Origin: Coriobacteriia bacterium
GTDB lineage: Bacteria; Actinomycetota; Coriobacteriia; Coriobacteriales; UMGS124
NCBI GenBank assembly: GCA_018368455.1
Contig: JAGZEG010000001.1
Coordinates: 186,001 to 250,000 of the forward strand
Direction of reading: 5' to 3'
Length of the DNA stretch: 64,000 nt
Shown here one piece after another: positions 17,727-26,124 of this stretch. Position numbers and translations under genes: made by a program. The notes beneath the pieces are model-generated. The model made no database searches. It was not told where the DNA came from and saw only the letters and a program-made list of their open reading frames with translations. Position 1 is the stretch's first letter; each line of letters opens with the position of its first letter.

Positions 17727-17764
17727 GGGGCCGGCCCACGCCTGCGTGACGTGTGACCGGCCCC
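17727..17764 (-). terminator. Hairpin after the Tat flavoprotein gene
   Basis: GGGGCCGG / CCGGCCCC outer arms with an inner CACG/CGTG pairing; only TTCACG follows, so it may be a weak terminator or stability element between the flavoprotein and SBP genes. Confidence 0.5.
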
Positions 17765-17814
17765 CATTTGCCCGACACCGCTCTGCCGGGCAAATGCTTG
17801 CGTGCGAGTTGGCG

Positions 17815-19803
17815 TTACTTTCCGGCTGCCTGGGTCAGGCAGTCAACGACGGCCTGACGGACGCGGTTCGTCGTGAGCGTCGCGCCACTGACGCCGTCGA
17901 TCTCGGGGCCGGCCGCTGCGATGACCTGGTCGGTGAGCTCGGGAAGGGCCGCGCCGCCGATGCTCGACGTCTCGTTGTTGCTGACGACTTCAAAGCCGGT
18001 GAGCTTGCCGCCGGAGACGGTGACCTTGACCTCCATCGGGCCCTGCTGACCGTCGACCGTGGCCGAGTACTCGCCGTCCGTGAGTTCCTGGCTCGTGTCG
18101 AACGTCGCGCCCTGGACCTTCTCGACGACGAACAGCTCGTCTTCGAGGATGTCGGCGGCAGGCTTGACCTCATAGCCCGTCGCAGGCGTCTCAGAGGCGC
18201 TGTTGGCGCCGGCGATACGGCCAAATGTCAGGCAGCCCATGACACCGGTGCCGCCGCTGACGAACTTGCCCCAGATGTCGCCGACGACCTCGCCGGCGGC
18301 GTACAGGCCGGGGATCTGGTTGCCATCGGCGTCGAGCACGCTCATATTCGTGTCGCACTTGATGCCACCGAGCGTCATGACGACGAGCGCCTTGATCGGG
18401 ATGGCGTAGAACTTGTCGCCCTCGATCTTGTTGTTGCACGTCTTGTAGCTGCTCGTGGAGTCGTCGTACGTGCGGCCGAACTCGTCGGTGCCGCCCGCCT
18501 CGACGGCGGCGTTGTAGTCCTCGACGGTCTTTTCGAGCGCGTCGGCCGGGATACCGAGGTCGGCGGCCAGGTCGGCGATCGTCGGCGCCGTGTGGATGAG
18601 CCAGTGGCCCATGGAGTCCTCGGGCGCGTAGAACATGTCGTAGAACATCGAACCCTTGGCGGCCTGCAGATCGGCGATGATCTTGTCGGTGAAGATGTCG
18701 TACTGCAGGGCGTCAGGCTGCTGGATGAGGGCCTCCTCGCGCACGGTCGGGCTCTCGTCGTTCTCGTTCATGAAACGCTCGCCGTTCTTGTTGACGCAGA
18801 TGGCGCCGGCCTTCCACATGTACGTGGACGCGATCTGGCCGTGGCCGGGGTTGTCCTGCTCCTCGAGGCCCATGGGGAACGAGGGGATGGCGTCCATGTT
18901 GACGAGCGTGCCGCCGACCTTCTGCATCATCTGCAGGCCGCGTCCGTCGCTCCAGGCGCCGCAGCCGATGAGGTACTCGCCGCCGTACTCGTTGTACTTC
19001 GCCATCATCTTGCGGTTGCCGCCGTAGCCGCCCGTGCACATGACGACGCCGTGCGTGCCCGTGTACAGCGTGCCGGCACCGTCCTTGCCCGTGGCGACGA
19101 CGGAACACACCTGACCGTCTGCGTTGGGGACGAGCTCGACGGCTGTCGCGTTGTAGACGACCTCGATGGCGTCACAGCCCTGCACGTAGGTGTCGATGAC
19201 CTCGTGGGCGGCCGACTTGTAGACGTCGGGGTTCTTCGTGCCGCGCGTCTTATACGTGCGCGGGATGCCGTACAGCTCGTGCTCCGGGGCGAAGACGGCG
19301 CGCTTGCCCTCCTTGTCGGCACTGAACTCGTAGTCCTTCAGGCCGTGATCCCACAGCCACTGGAACATAGGGATGTCCTGCTCGGCGTAGAGGCGCACCA
19401 TGTCCTCGTCGAGCGTGCCGCCGTAGGCCGTGCCCGTCTTGATGATGTCGGCGACGTAGGCATCAACGGTGTCCTCGATGCCATCCTCCTTTTGGATGAC
19501 GCTCTCGGCGCACGACATGGAGCCGCTCGTGAGGTTGAGCGAGCCGCCGGTCTTGCCCGTCATCTCGAGGACGATGACGCGCGTTGCACCCGCGTCGACG
19601 GCGTTGACGGCAGCGGAAAGGCCGGCGCCGCCGGCGCCGACGACGATGAGGTCAGCCTGCTCGGTGGCATCGTAAGGCGTCTCGGTGGACGGCTTCTCAT
19701 CGGCAAGCGCGAGCCAGGGCGTCGTGCAGACGCTGGCCATGGCAGCAAGCCCGGCGGCGCCGATGATGAAGCCGCGGCGGGAGAGCGCGTGATCGTACGA
19801 CAT
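17815..19803 (-). CDS. Tat-exported fumarate-reductase-type flavoprotein with C-terminal FMN-binding domain
   Basis: 662 aa. The Tat leader SRRGFIIGAAG is at 8-18. The FAD Rossmann motif VVGAGGAGLSAA is at 54-65, and the rest is an FAD-binding-2/fumarate reductase fold (about 50-560). The C-terminal FMN_bind domain has the flavinylation motif DGVSGAT at 636-642, whose Thr would carry covalent FMN. This is the urocanate/fumarate reductase type of extracytoplasmic terminal reductase; the electron acceptor is unknown. It lies between the AraC regulator and the sialate transporter, so the locus may couple sugar use to respiration. SD AAAGGGG precedes the ATG. Confidence 0.9.
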   Translation of the reverse strand: MSYDHALSRRGFIIGAAGLAAMASVCTTPWLALADEKPSTETPYDATEQADLIVVGAGGAGLSAAVNAVDAGATRVIVLEMTGKTGGSLNLTSGSMSCAESVIQKEDGIEDTVDAYVADIIKTGTAYGGTLDEDMVRLYAEQDIPMFQWLWDHGLKDYEFSADKEGKRAVFAPEHELYGIPRTYKTRGTKNPDVYKSAAHEVIDTYVQGCDAIEVVYNATAVELVPNADGQVCSVVATGKDGAGTLYTGTHGVVMCTGGYGGNRKMMAKYNEYGGEYLIGCGAWSDGRGLQMMQKVGGTLVNMDAIPSFPMGLEEQDNPGHGQIASTYMWKAGAICVNKNGERFMNENDESPTVREEALIQQPDALQYDIFTDKIIADLQAAKGSMFYDMFYAPEDSMGHWLIHTAPTIADLAADLGIPADALEKTVEDYNAAVEAGGTDEFGRTYDDSTSSYKTCNNKIEGDKFYAIPIKALVVMTLGGIKCDTNMSVLDADGNQIPGLYAAGEVVGDIWGKFVSGGTGVMGCLTFGRIAGANSASETPATGYEVKPAADILEDELFVVEKVQGATFDTSQELTDGEYSATVDGQQGPMEVKVTVSGGKLTGFEVVSNNETSSIGGAALPELTDQVIAAAGPEIDGVSGATLTTNRVRQAVVDCLTQAAGK

Positions 19804-20187
19804 GTCATTCCCCTTTCACCTGCGCGTCGGCCCCCTTGGCCGACGGCGTATCTCAAAAGCGGCACCTGCGCTGACGCGTGCGTTGGGTCGGGCGCTGTCG
19901 CAGCCTCGACCCTCCCCCGGCACCGTCCGGATAGCAGGGCATACCGCTTTCATCCTGAGCATAGACACATGGGGAATGGCGCGGCAATAGTAAATCCGCA
20001 GGTTTTCTCGGTTTTTGCTAACATGCTGGCTCACCGAAAACCGGTGATGACATAAATGGTAGCTCTGAGCTGCGGTGATGATGAGAAGACCTTATCCGGA
20101 TCCCTACAGGCGTACCCACATGAGGGGATGTGCGAGCCGCTCAGACAGCGGTGAGATGTTGGGATGTCTCTGCTTTCGACTCGCGAC
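19804..20187. other. Intergenic region between the AraC gene and the flavoprotein
   Basis: 384 bp without a gene. It contains an inverted repeat TCACCG / CGGTGA near 20032-20048, a candidate operator or terminator of the AraC gene. TTTACTATTG (about 19983-19992, leftward strand) is a possible -10. A hairpin (19825-19845, arms CGTCGGCC/GGCCGACG) lies just before the flavoprotein ribosome site. Confidence 0.5.
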
Positions 20188-21213
20188 TCAGCGCTGGGCG
20201 CTTCGCCAGGCCGAGGGCGTCATGCCTGTTTTTGCGCGGAAGGCTTCGGTGAAGCTCCCCTGATTGCGGTAACCGACGTTTTGGGCTACCTGTGCGATTG
20301 GGCAATCCGATGTTGCCAGGATCTCGCACGCCCTTTCTAGACGCAGGCGTCGCGTGTAACGCCCGATGCTCTCCCCCGTCTCTGCGTGGAAGGCCTCGCA
20401 TAGATGCGTTCGACCTACGTAGAGCATCCGTGCGAGCTCGTCGAGAGAGATGGACTTGCTCAGGGACTTTTCAATTGCCGAGCAGGCGCGTTCCACTAGC
20501 AGCCTTTGTTCGCGACTTCCGCGCCGTAGGCCGGCGCTCGAGGCCTGCGCTACGTGGTCGATCAAGATCGCAGCCACTTCGAGAGCTGCGGCGCGAACCC
20601 GTAGCAGAGTGCCTGCGTCGTCTGCACGCGCGGCGTTGAGGTGGTGAAACGCTGCATCCAGATCTTGCGGCAAACTTTCAGGGTCGAGTGCGCTCAGCCG
20701 CTCGGCAAGTAACGTGAAGCCCTCGTTGGCGTGTCGCGATCTTCTTTTCTGAGCGCACTGTAGAGCGCTGTCGAGGCTGTCGGTGATGAGGCCGTTTTCG
20801 AAAAAGTTCGGGAGAAAGCTGAGCGTGCACATGCTATAGCTCTGGTGAGCCTGCAGGTCGTAGCGCTCTAGCGCGCTGCCGCGAACAAAGGCGGCAAGGT
20901 TGCCTGTGGGAAGCATGTGACGGGAGTGGGCTCTTGGAGGCGTCTGCGCGATGGAGCTTGCCGTGCCACTGCATATGCAAAGGCATGAACGCGGATATTC
21001 CACCATGCTTAGCGGGTTGTTGAGACGAACGTTGTTATATATCAGTAGGCAGTCGGGCCCTGCTGGAGCGGCCCAAACGCCTCCGCTGCAGAGGGGGCTG
21101 TCCGTGGCGATGACGCCGGAACGTACGGGTCGGGGCTCCATGCCGAGCTGCTCTACCTGCGGCTCGAACAACGTCAGCAGGCTCGTGTCTATATGTGCGT
21201 ACGCGTGTGCCAT
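20188..21213 (-). CDS. AraC-family transcriptional regulator
   Basis: 341 aa. The C-terminal ~90 residues form the double helix-turn-helix of AraC/XylS regulators (from ISLDELARMLYVGRTHL to the conserved NVGYRNQGSFTEAFRAKTGMTP). The N-terminal ~240 residues would be the sensor and match no domain I recognise. The ATG at 21213 follows AGAGG. It heads the leftward nan region and is divergent from the ZinT-like gene, so it may control either or both. The inducer is unknown. Confidence 0.9.
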   Translation of the reverse strand: MAHAYAHIDTSLLTLFEPQVEQLGMEPRPVRSGVIATDSPLCSGGVWAAPAGPDCLLIYNNVRLNNPLSMVEYPRSCLCICSGTASSIAQTPPRAHSRHMLPTGNLAAFVRGSALERYDLQAHQSYSMCTLSFLPNFFENGLITDSLDSALQCAQKRRSRHANEGFTLLAERLSALDPESLPQDLDAAFHHLNAARADDAGTLLRVRAAALEVAAILIDHVAQASSAGLRRGSREQRLLVERACSAIEKSLSKSISLDELARMLYVGRTHLCEAFHAETGESIGRYTRRLRLERACEILATSDCPIAQVAQNVGYRNQGSFTEAFRAKTGMTPSAWRSAQR

Positions 21214-21477
21214 GTGCTGTGCCTCTTTGCGGCTGCGGTATTCGTTCGCCTTTTTTCGCCGTGCGTTCGCTGACGAGCGACATCAAACCAACGGCGTTGA
21301 AAAAGCTTATGTTAGCCACGGTTTATTTGCAAGAAGCACGGGTGTGACGGCTAAATGTCCAGATGGTGCGAGCGCGTTCTGCTAGGCCCGTCAGGCCACC
21401 AATGCTAAGACACTCGCGCTGTGGCAGATATGCCGCTGCTGATCAGAACGACCTCACTCGATTGTTTGGAGGATCCA

Positions 21478-22233
21478 ATGGAACTTACGCGCAGGTCGCT
21501 GCTCTCTCTTGCGATGCTTGGCGCTGCCTCGCTTGGCATGACGCCGCTGCTTGCCCACGCTAGCGAGAAGTCCTCGCAGGACGATGCCGCTACGTCCGAG
21601 GGGGCCGTCGTGGCCGCACCCGGCACTCCTGAGGCTGCCGGGCAGCTTATGGAGGCGCTCAATGGCACGTATGTTGAGCTGTTCCCCGTGCTTAACCAAT
21701 TCCCGGAGTATTGGGAGGAAGTCGCGGCTTCTATTGTGGGCGAGGCGGATGCCAAAGAGACGGCCGAGATGCTGATGGGCGCGTGTGCGGGCGAGATATA
21801 TGGGCCCGATGCCGTTGAGGCGTATGAGGCTGACCCGGAGTCTGCTGTGTTTGATTGCTATTTCCCCGAGGGGATAGAGAAACTGACGTTTGAGGACGGG
21901 GCGATTCGCGGCGTCGATTCAAACGGCAATGCCGTGTTCGAGCACGGCTACGAGTTCCTCTGTTACGCACCGTCGCTCGATTTCTGCGTGTTTCAAACGG
22001 GCGACGAGGACGCCGGCGAGTATCGGTACTTTGTGTCGCGCTCCGATACCACGCAGGGGACCTATCACCTCGAGTTTAGGTTTGGCAGCGATATTGACGC
22101 GCTCCTCGACTTGTATGCGGGGGCGTACGCCTATTGGATGCCGGCTGCCATTGACGAAAACTGGGACGAAGATCTTGCGAAGAAGGGTATCGAGCTTTTC
22201 GTGACCGAGAACCTGGCGCCAAGCGAGGAGTAG
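21478..22233 (+). CDS. Tat-exported protein resembling the ZinT/YodA domain
   Basis: 251 aa with a Tat leader (TRRSLLSLAMLGAAS, 4-18, then AHA at 25-27). The mature part (about 55-245) follows the order of ZinT: a helical GTYVELFPVL...YWEEVAASIVG region, a DGAIRGVDSNGNAVFEHGYEF beta stretch, then TYHLEFRFGSDID before a terminal helix. The HxH zinc ligand pair of ZinT appears as YHLEF, so metal binding may be altered or lost. The assignment rests on recalled family pattern and is tentative. The ATG follows TTGGAGG. It is divergent from the AraC gene and ends before a hairpin. Confidence 0.55.
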   Translation: MELTRRSLLSLAMLGAASLGMTPLLAHASEKSSQDDAATSEGAVVAAPGTPEAAGQLMEALNGTYVELFPVLNQFPEYWEEVAASIVGEADAKETAEMLMGACAGEIYGPDAVEAYEADPESAVFDCYFPEGIEKLTFEDGAIRGVDSNGNAVFEHGYEFLCYAPSLDFCVFQTGDEDAGEYRYFVSRSDTTQGTYHLEFRFGSDIDALLDLYAGAYAYWMPAAIDENWDEDLAKKGIELFVTENLAPSEE

Positions 22234-22280
22234 CGCTTCTGCGCCGTGAAAGGCTTTGCAAGTTGGTAGACGCCTCGGAG

Positions 22281-22322
22281 GGCTGTGATCCCGTCGCATG
22301 AGGATGCGTCGGGATCACAGCC
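22281..22322 (+). terminator. Hairpin after the ZinT-like gene
   Basis: Nineteen-nt arms starting GGCTGTGATCCC, with one mismatch and a GAGG tetraloop, lie 48 nt after the stop. The following CTCTCGCCTTT is only modestly T-rich. Confidence 0.65.
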
Positions 22323-22593
22323 TCTCGCCTTTGCGCGCCGGGAGGCGCACCCCCCTCGCCTGTCACGGAATCGCGCGTTTTCGGTCACTTTTGCGAGGTA
22401 TGTATGGCGTGCCGGGACGGTGGGACGGTTGCTTAAGGCGTGAGCAAGCGAAACCGCAGGTTGAGAAGGTGTCAGCAAAGACGCCTGTCCCTGCGCGTAA
22501 AGAGGCGCCATACACGGCCCGCCTTTATGTCCACCCTGGCAGGCTTTCGTGCGAGTTGGAGGCGCGGCGCTCCTCGGAGGCGAGCATATACGC

Positions 22594-22629
22594 AAAAGGC
22601 GGGCCGCCTCGCTGTGGAGACGACCCGCC
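22594..22629 (-). terminator. Intrinsic terminator of pnp
   Basis: GC-rich stem (22598-22629: GGGCGGG...CCCGCC outer pairing with inner GTCTC/GAGGC) followed leftward by TTTT; it lies 50 nt past the pnp stop. Confidence 0.7.
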
Positions 22630-22678
22630 CGGTTGCTTGCAATGCTAGGTGAGACGGCCTATGCCGGCTGAATTCGCC

Positions 22679-24952
22679 TTACGCCTCGTGGTGACGGCGC
22701 GGCTGACGGCCCATGCCGCCGCCGTTGCCGCCCTCGGAACGGCCACCGTTGGCGCCGCGGTCGCCGGGGCGACGGGGCGTGCGGCGCTCGGGACGCTCGC
22801 CGCCCTCACGATCGTGCCCGCCGTGACGCTCGTGACGCTCGCCGTTGCCGGAGCCAGCGGGAGCCTCGGGCTTGTCGATGCGATCGAGCGAGACCTTGCC
22901 CTTCTCGTCGACCTCGAGCACCTTGACGTGCACCTCGTCACCGACGTTGAGCACGTCCTCGACCTTCTCTACGCGGCCCTTCGCGACGCGGCTGATGTGG
23001 AGCAGGCCGTCCTTGCCGGGCAGCAGCTCAACGAAGGCGCCAAACGGCTGGATGCCCACGACGCGGCCGAAGTACTCCTCGCCCACCTCGGGCTCCTTGA
23101 CGAGCGCCTCGATGCGGGCGCGCGCCTCCTCGGCGCCGTTGTCGGACGCGCCGATGAAGACGGTGCCGTCTTCCTGGATGTCGATCTGGGCGCCCGTGTC
23201 CTCCTGGATGCCGCGGATCGTCTTGCCGCCGGAGCCGATGACATCGCGGATCTTGTCCGTCGGGATCTTGATCGTGATGATGTGCGGCGCGTTGTCGCGG
23301 ACGTCAGGACGAGGCTCAGCGATCTGCTCGAGCATCTTGCCGAGGATGAACGCGCGGCCCTCCTTGGCCTGCTGCAGCGCGGTGCGCAGGATGTCGAACG
23401 TCAGGCCCGTGGCCTTGTTGTCCATCTGCATGGCGGTGATGCCCTCAGGCGTGCCCGTCACCTTGAAGTCCATGTCACCGAGGAAGTCCTCGAGGCCCTG
23501 AATGTCGGAGAGAACGACCGTCTTGCCCTCTTCCTGGATGAGGCCCATGGCGATGCCGGACACGGGGCGCTTGATCGGCACGCCGCCGTCCATGAGCGCG
23601 AGACAGCTGCCGCACGTCGACGCCATGGACGAGGAGCCGTTGGACTCGAGCACCTCGGACACGACGCGGATCGTGTAGGGGAACTCCTCCTCGGAGGGGA
23701 TGACCGGCAGCAGGGCGCGCTCGGCCAGGGCGCCGTGGCCGATCTCGCGGCGCTTGGGGCTGCCCATGCGGCCCGTCTCGCCGGTGCAGTACGGCGGGAA
23801 GTTGTACTGATGAATGTAACGCTTGCCGTCGACGGGCTCGATGGTGTCGAGGCGCTGCCAGTCGTTGAGCATACCGAGCGTCAGCACGGAGAGCACCTGG
23901 GTCTGGCCGCGCTGGAACAGGCCGGAGCCGTGGACGAGCGGCAGGTAGCCAGGCTTGACCATGATGGGGCGGATCTCGTCGGCGCGGCGGCCGTCAACGC
24001 GCTCACCCGTCTCGACGACCATGCAGCGCATGGCGTGCTTCTCGAGGCTCTTGAGCTCGACGGGCAGCTCGCGCTCGTACTGGGCCTGCTCCTCGTCGGT
24101 AAACTCGGCGATGATGGCGGCCTTGAGCTCGGCGACCTTGCCCATGCGCGACAGCTTGTCGGCGTCCTTGAGCGCGGCGCTCATCTCGTCGTAGTGAGCG
24201 AACACTTTGTCGTGGACGTAGGCGTTCGGCTCGTCGAGCGGGTACTCCTTGAGCTGGATGGGGCCGTTTGCTTCCTCGACCTTCTGGAAGAACACCTTCT
24301 GCTGCTCGCAGAACGCGCCGATGGCCTCCTGGCCGAACTGCATGGCGGCCAGCATGTCCTCTTCGGAGATCTCCTCGGCGCCAGCCTCGAGCATGGAGAT
24401 GAAGTCGCCGGTGCCGGCGAGCTCGAGGTCGAGGTCAGAGTTGTCGCGCTCCTCGTACGTGGGGTTGACGAGGAACTCGCCGGTGTCGCGGTCACGGCCG
24501 ATGCGGACGCAGGCCAGCGGGCCCTCGAACGGCACGCCGCCGACGGTGAGGGCCGCAGAGGCGCCCATCGTGCAGATGACGTCGAACGGGTTCTCCTGGT
24601 CGCACACGAACGACGTGGCGACGACCTGAACCTCATTGCGGAAACCGGACGGGAAGCTCGGGCGCAGCGGGCGGTCGATCATGCGGGCCGTGAGCGTGGC
24701 CTTGTCTGTCGGGCGCGTCTCGCGCTTGAGGTAGCCGCCGGGCAGGCGACCCACCGAGTACATCTTCTCGATGAAGTCGACCGTCAGCGGGAAGAAGTCG
24801 TAGTTCTTGCGCTCCTTGGACACGACGGCCGTGACGAGGATGGTCGTGTCGCCCTGCTTGACGAGGCAGGCGCCCGTGGCCTGCTTGGCCAGCTCGCCGG
24901 TCTCGAGGGTGTAGTGCTTGCCGTAGAGGTCGAACTCGTGCGTAACCTTCAT
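22679..24952 (-). CDS. pnp: Polyribonucleotide nucleotidyltransferase
   Basis: 757 aa. This is a phosphorolytic 3'-5' exoribonuclease and core RNA-decay enzyme. Two RNase PH domains span about 1-545, followed by a KH domain (IRDVIGSGGKTIRGI) and an S1 domain (GEEYFGRVVGIQPFGAFVEL). The C-terminal ~60 residues are a low-complexity Arg/Gly/His-rich tail, likely for RNA or partner binding. The ATG at 24952 has GAGAG at a 10-nt distance; an ATG at 24973 would add seven residues. rpsO lies directly upstream, the usual order. Confidence 0.96.
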   Translation of the reverse strand: MKVTHEFDLYGKHYTLETGELAKQATGACLVKQGDTTILVTAVVSKERKNYDFFPLTVDFIEKMYSVGRLPGGYLKRETRPTDKATLTARMIDRPLRPSFPSGFRNEVQVVATSFVCDQENPFDVICTMGASAALTVGGVPFEGPLACVRIGRDRDTGEFLVNPTYEERDNSDLDLELAGTGDFISMLEAGAEEISEEDMLAAMQFGQEAIGAFCEQQKVFFQKVEEANGPIQLKEYPLDEPNAYVHDKVFAHYDEMSAALKDADKLSRMGKVAELKAAIIAEFTDEEQAQYERELPVELKSLEKHAMRCMVVETGERVDGRRADEIRPIMVKPGYLPLVHGSGLFQRGQTQVLSVLTLGMLNDWQRLDTIEPVDGKRYIHQYNFPPYCTGETGRMGSPKRREIGHGALAERALLPVIPSEEEFPYTIRVVSEVLESNGSSSMASTCGSCLALMDGGVPIKRPVSGIAMGLIQEEGKTVVLSDIQGLEDFLGDMDFKVTGTPEGITAMQMDNKATGLTFDILRTALQQAKEGRAFILGKMLEQIAEPRPDVRDNAPHIITIKIPTDKIRDVIGSGGKTIRGIQEDTGAQIDIQEDGTVFIGASDNGAEEARARIEALVKEPEVGEEYFGRVVGIQPFGAFVELLPGKDGLLHISRVAKGRVEKVEDVLNVGDEVHVKVLEVDEKGKVSLDRIDKPEAPAGSGNGERHERHGGHDREGGERPERRTPRRPGDRGANGGRSEGGNGGGMGRQPRRHHEA

Positions 24953-25069
24953 GTGTGCTGTGCTCTCTTTCATCTCCGCTCGCCCCATTGCGAGCGGGCC
25001 GACTTCGCGCGATGGCACGTTCGTGTGCCCGCGCAGGCCTCCGATGCGGATGCTCGCAGGCCCGATAGC

Positions 25070-25095
25070 AAAAGGGGGCGGTCGCCCGCCCCCTT
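25070..25095 (-). terminator. Intrinsic terminator after rpsO
   Basis: AAGGGGGCGG / CCGCCCCCTT perfect 10-nt arms with a 4-nt loop, followed leftward by TTTT, 8 nt past the rpsO stop. Confidence 0.85.
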
Positions 25096-25102
25096 AGGCT
25101 TG

Positions 25103-25378
25103 CTACTTGATGTTGTCGCGGATACCGAGCTTCGCGATGAGCTCGCGGTACTCGTTGATGTCGTTGTCGCGGATGTACACGAGCAGACGACGACGCTGGC
25201 CGACGAGCATCAGCAGGCCACGGCGGCTGTGGAAGTCCTTGTGGTGGGACTTCATGTGCTCGGTCAGCTCCTTAATGCGAGCCGTGAGAAGGGCGACCTG
25301 AACGCGGGCGCTGCCCGTGTCGTGCTCGTCCTTGCCGAACTCCTTGACGATAGCCGCGCGCTGTTCCTTGGTGACCAT
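25103..25378 (-). CDS. rpsO: 30S ribosomal protein S15
   Basis: 91 aa, slightly above the usual 88-89. It has the S15 pattern DTGSARVQVALLTARI, MKSHHKDFHSRRGLLMLVGQRRRLL and YRELIAKLGIR. It binds 16S rRNA during central-domain assembly. The ATG follows GGAGGAG. An extended -10 promoter candidate lies about 145 bp upstream at 25520-25528. pnp follows after a terminator. Confidence 0.98.
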   Translation of the reverse strand: MVTKEQRAAIVKEFGKDEHDTGSARVQVALLTARIKELTEHMKSHHKDFHSRRGLLMLVGQRRRLLVYIRDNDINEYRELIAKLGIRDNIK

Positions 25379-25698
25379 GTAGCAACTCCTCCACGTAACG
25401 TGCGAGCCAGCGATGGGCCCGCGCCTCGCCTGTTCCGATTGGCTCAGGCGGCAGTCGCCTCGATCTGGGTGGGAACCTGTGGTTGGATCGCCACCAAGGC
25501 CGAGGTCACAAACAAGAAAATGATAGCACGCGGCGTTGTGCCTTTCTGCGAGACGCCGCGCATGCGCTGGCCTGCACTAAGCGTCCATTATCGGAAGTAT
25601 GTCTAGTGGGTAAGGCCATCGCAGTATACAGGCCGCACCTTCGGCTGGCTGGCGCGCTCCGGAGGTCTGGGCCGGGCGCCAACGGCAGGAGGGCCATC
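25379..25698. other. Divergent intergenic region between rpsO and the ACT-domain gene
   Basis: 320 bp holding the rpsO promoter and leader on the left strand and the region upstream of the ACT gene on the right. An in-frame upstream extension of the ACT gene crosses here but has no family features. Confidence 0.5.
25520..25528 (-). promoter_or_regulatory. Candidate extended -10 promoter of rpsO
   Basis: TGCTATCAT on the leftward strand matches the extended -10 consensus (TGnTATnnT). The identical 9-mer precedes lepA (37261-37269). Confidence 0.5.
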
Positions 25699-26076
25699 GT
25701 GGGCGAGACGATTGAGATCGAGAAGCTAGACTGCGCGCTGTCGGTGTGCAAGGTTGCGGACTACTCGCTCGTGGACGTAGAGGATGAGTTCTGCTTCACG
25801 GGACATACCGATGAGGAGCGCTCTCTCGTCTGCCGTACCGAGTTGGTGCCGGCCAACGCGATCGCGCGCGAGGACGGATGGCGCGCGTTTCGCGTCAAGG
25901 GCGTGCTCGACTTCTCACTCGTTGGTATCCTGGCACCGATCGCGACGCTGCTGGCGGACAACGGCATAAGCCTGTCAGCCGTCTCGACGTTCAACACAGA
26001 CTACGTGCTTGTGAAGCAGGAGAGTTTCGAGCGCGCGCTCGCGCTGCTTGACCAGGCTGGCTATGCGGTGAGCTAG
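25699..26076 (+). CDS. ACT-domain protein
   Basis: 125 aa from a GTG at 25699 preceded by AGGAGG with 7-nt spacing. The C-terminal half (DFSLVGILAPIATLLADNGISLSAVSTFNTDYVLV) is an ACT fold as in COG3603-type proteins, and the N-terminal half is a related beta-rich segment. Such proteins bind small ligands such as amino acids; the ligand is unknown. It converges with mtaB, with 48 bp between the stops. Confidence 0.8.
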   Translation: MGETIEIEKLDCALSVCKVADYSLVDVEDEFCFTGHTDEERSLVCRTELVPANAIAREDGWRAFRVKGVLDFSLVGILAPIATLLADNGISLSAVSTFNTDYVLVKQESFERALALLDQAGYAVS

Positions 26077-26124
26077 AGTCGTACGCGGCGGGTGCGCATC
26101 GGGGCCGCTTGTGCAGGGCGTCTG

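Larger units (their letters stand above)
22234..22678. other. Convergent intergenic region between the ZinT-like gene and pnp
   Basis: 445 bp with no supported gene. Two hairpins are visible, one serving each convergent gene (22281-22322 and 22598-22629). The middle ~250 bp shows nothing recognisable. Confidence 0.6.

Noticed and set aside
24953..25018. Longer PNPase N-terminus from 24973 or a GTG at 25018
   Set aside because: Ribosome-site spacing is poor at both; MKVTHEFDL at 24952 matches the family start.
22649..25606. Very long rightward open frame opposite pnp and rpsO
   Set aside because: It mirrors pnp/rpsO codon structure, has no family motifs and no ribosome site; high GC makes such antisense frames common here (also 10660-13242, 17665-20055 and 35395-36825).
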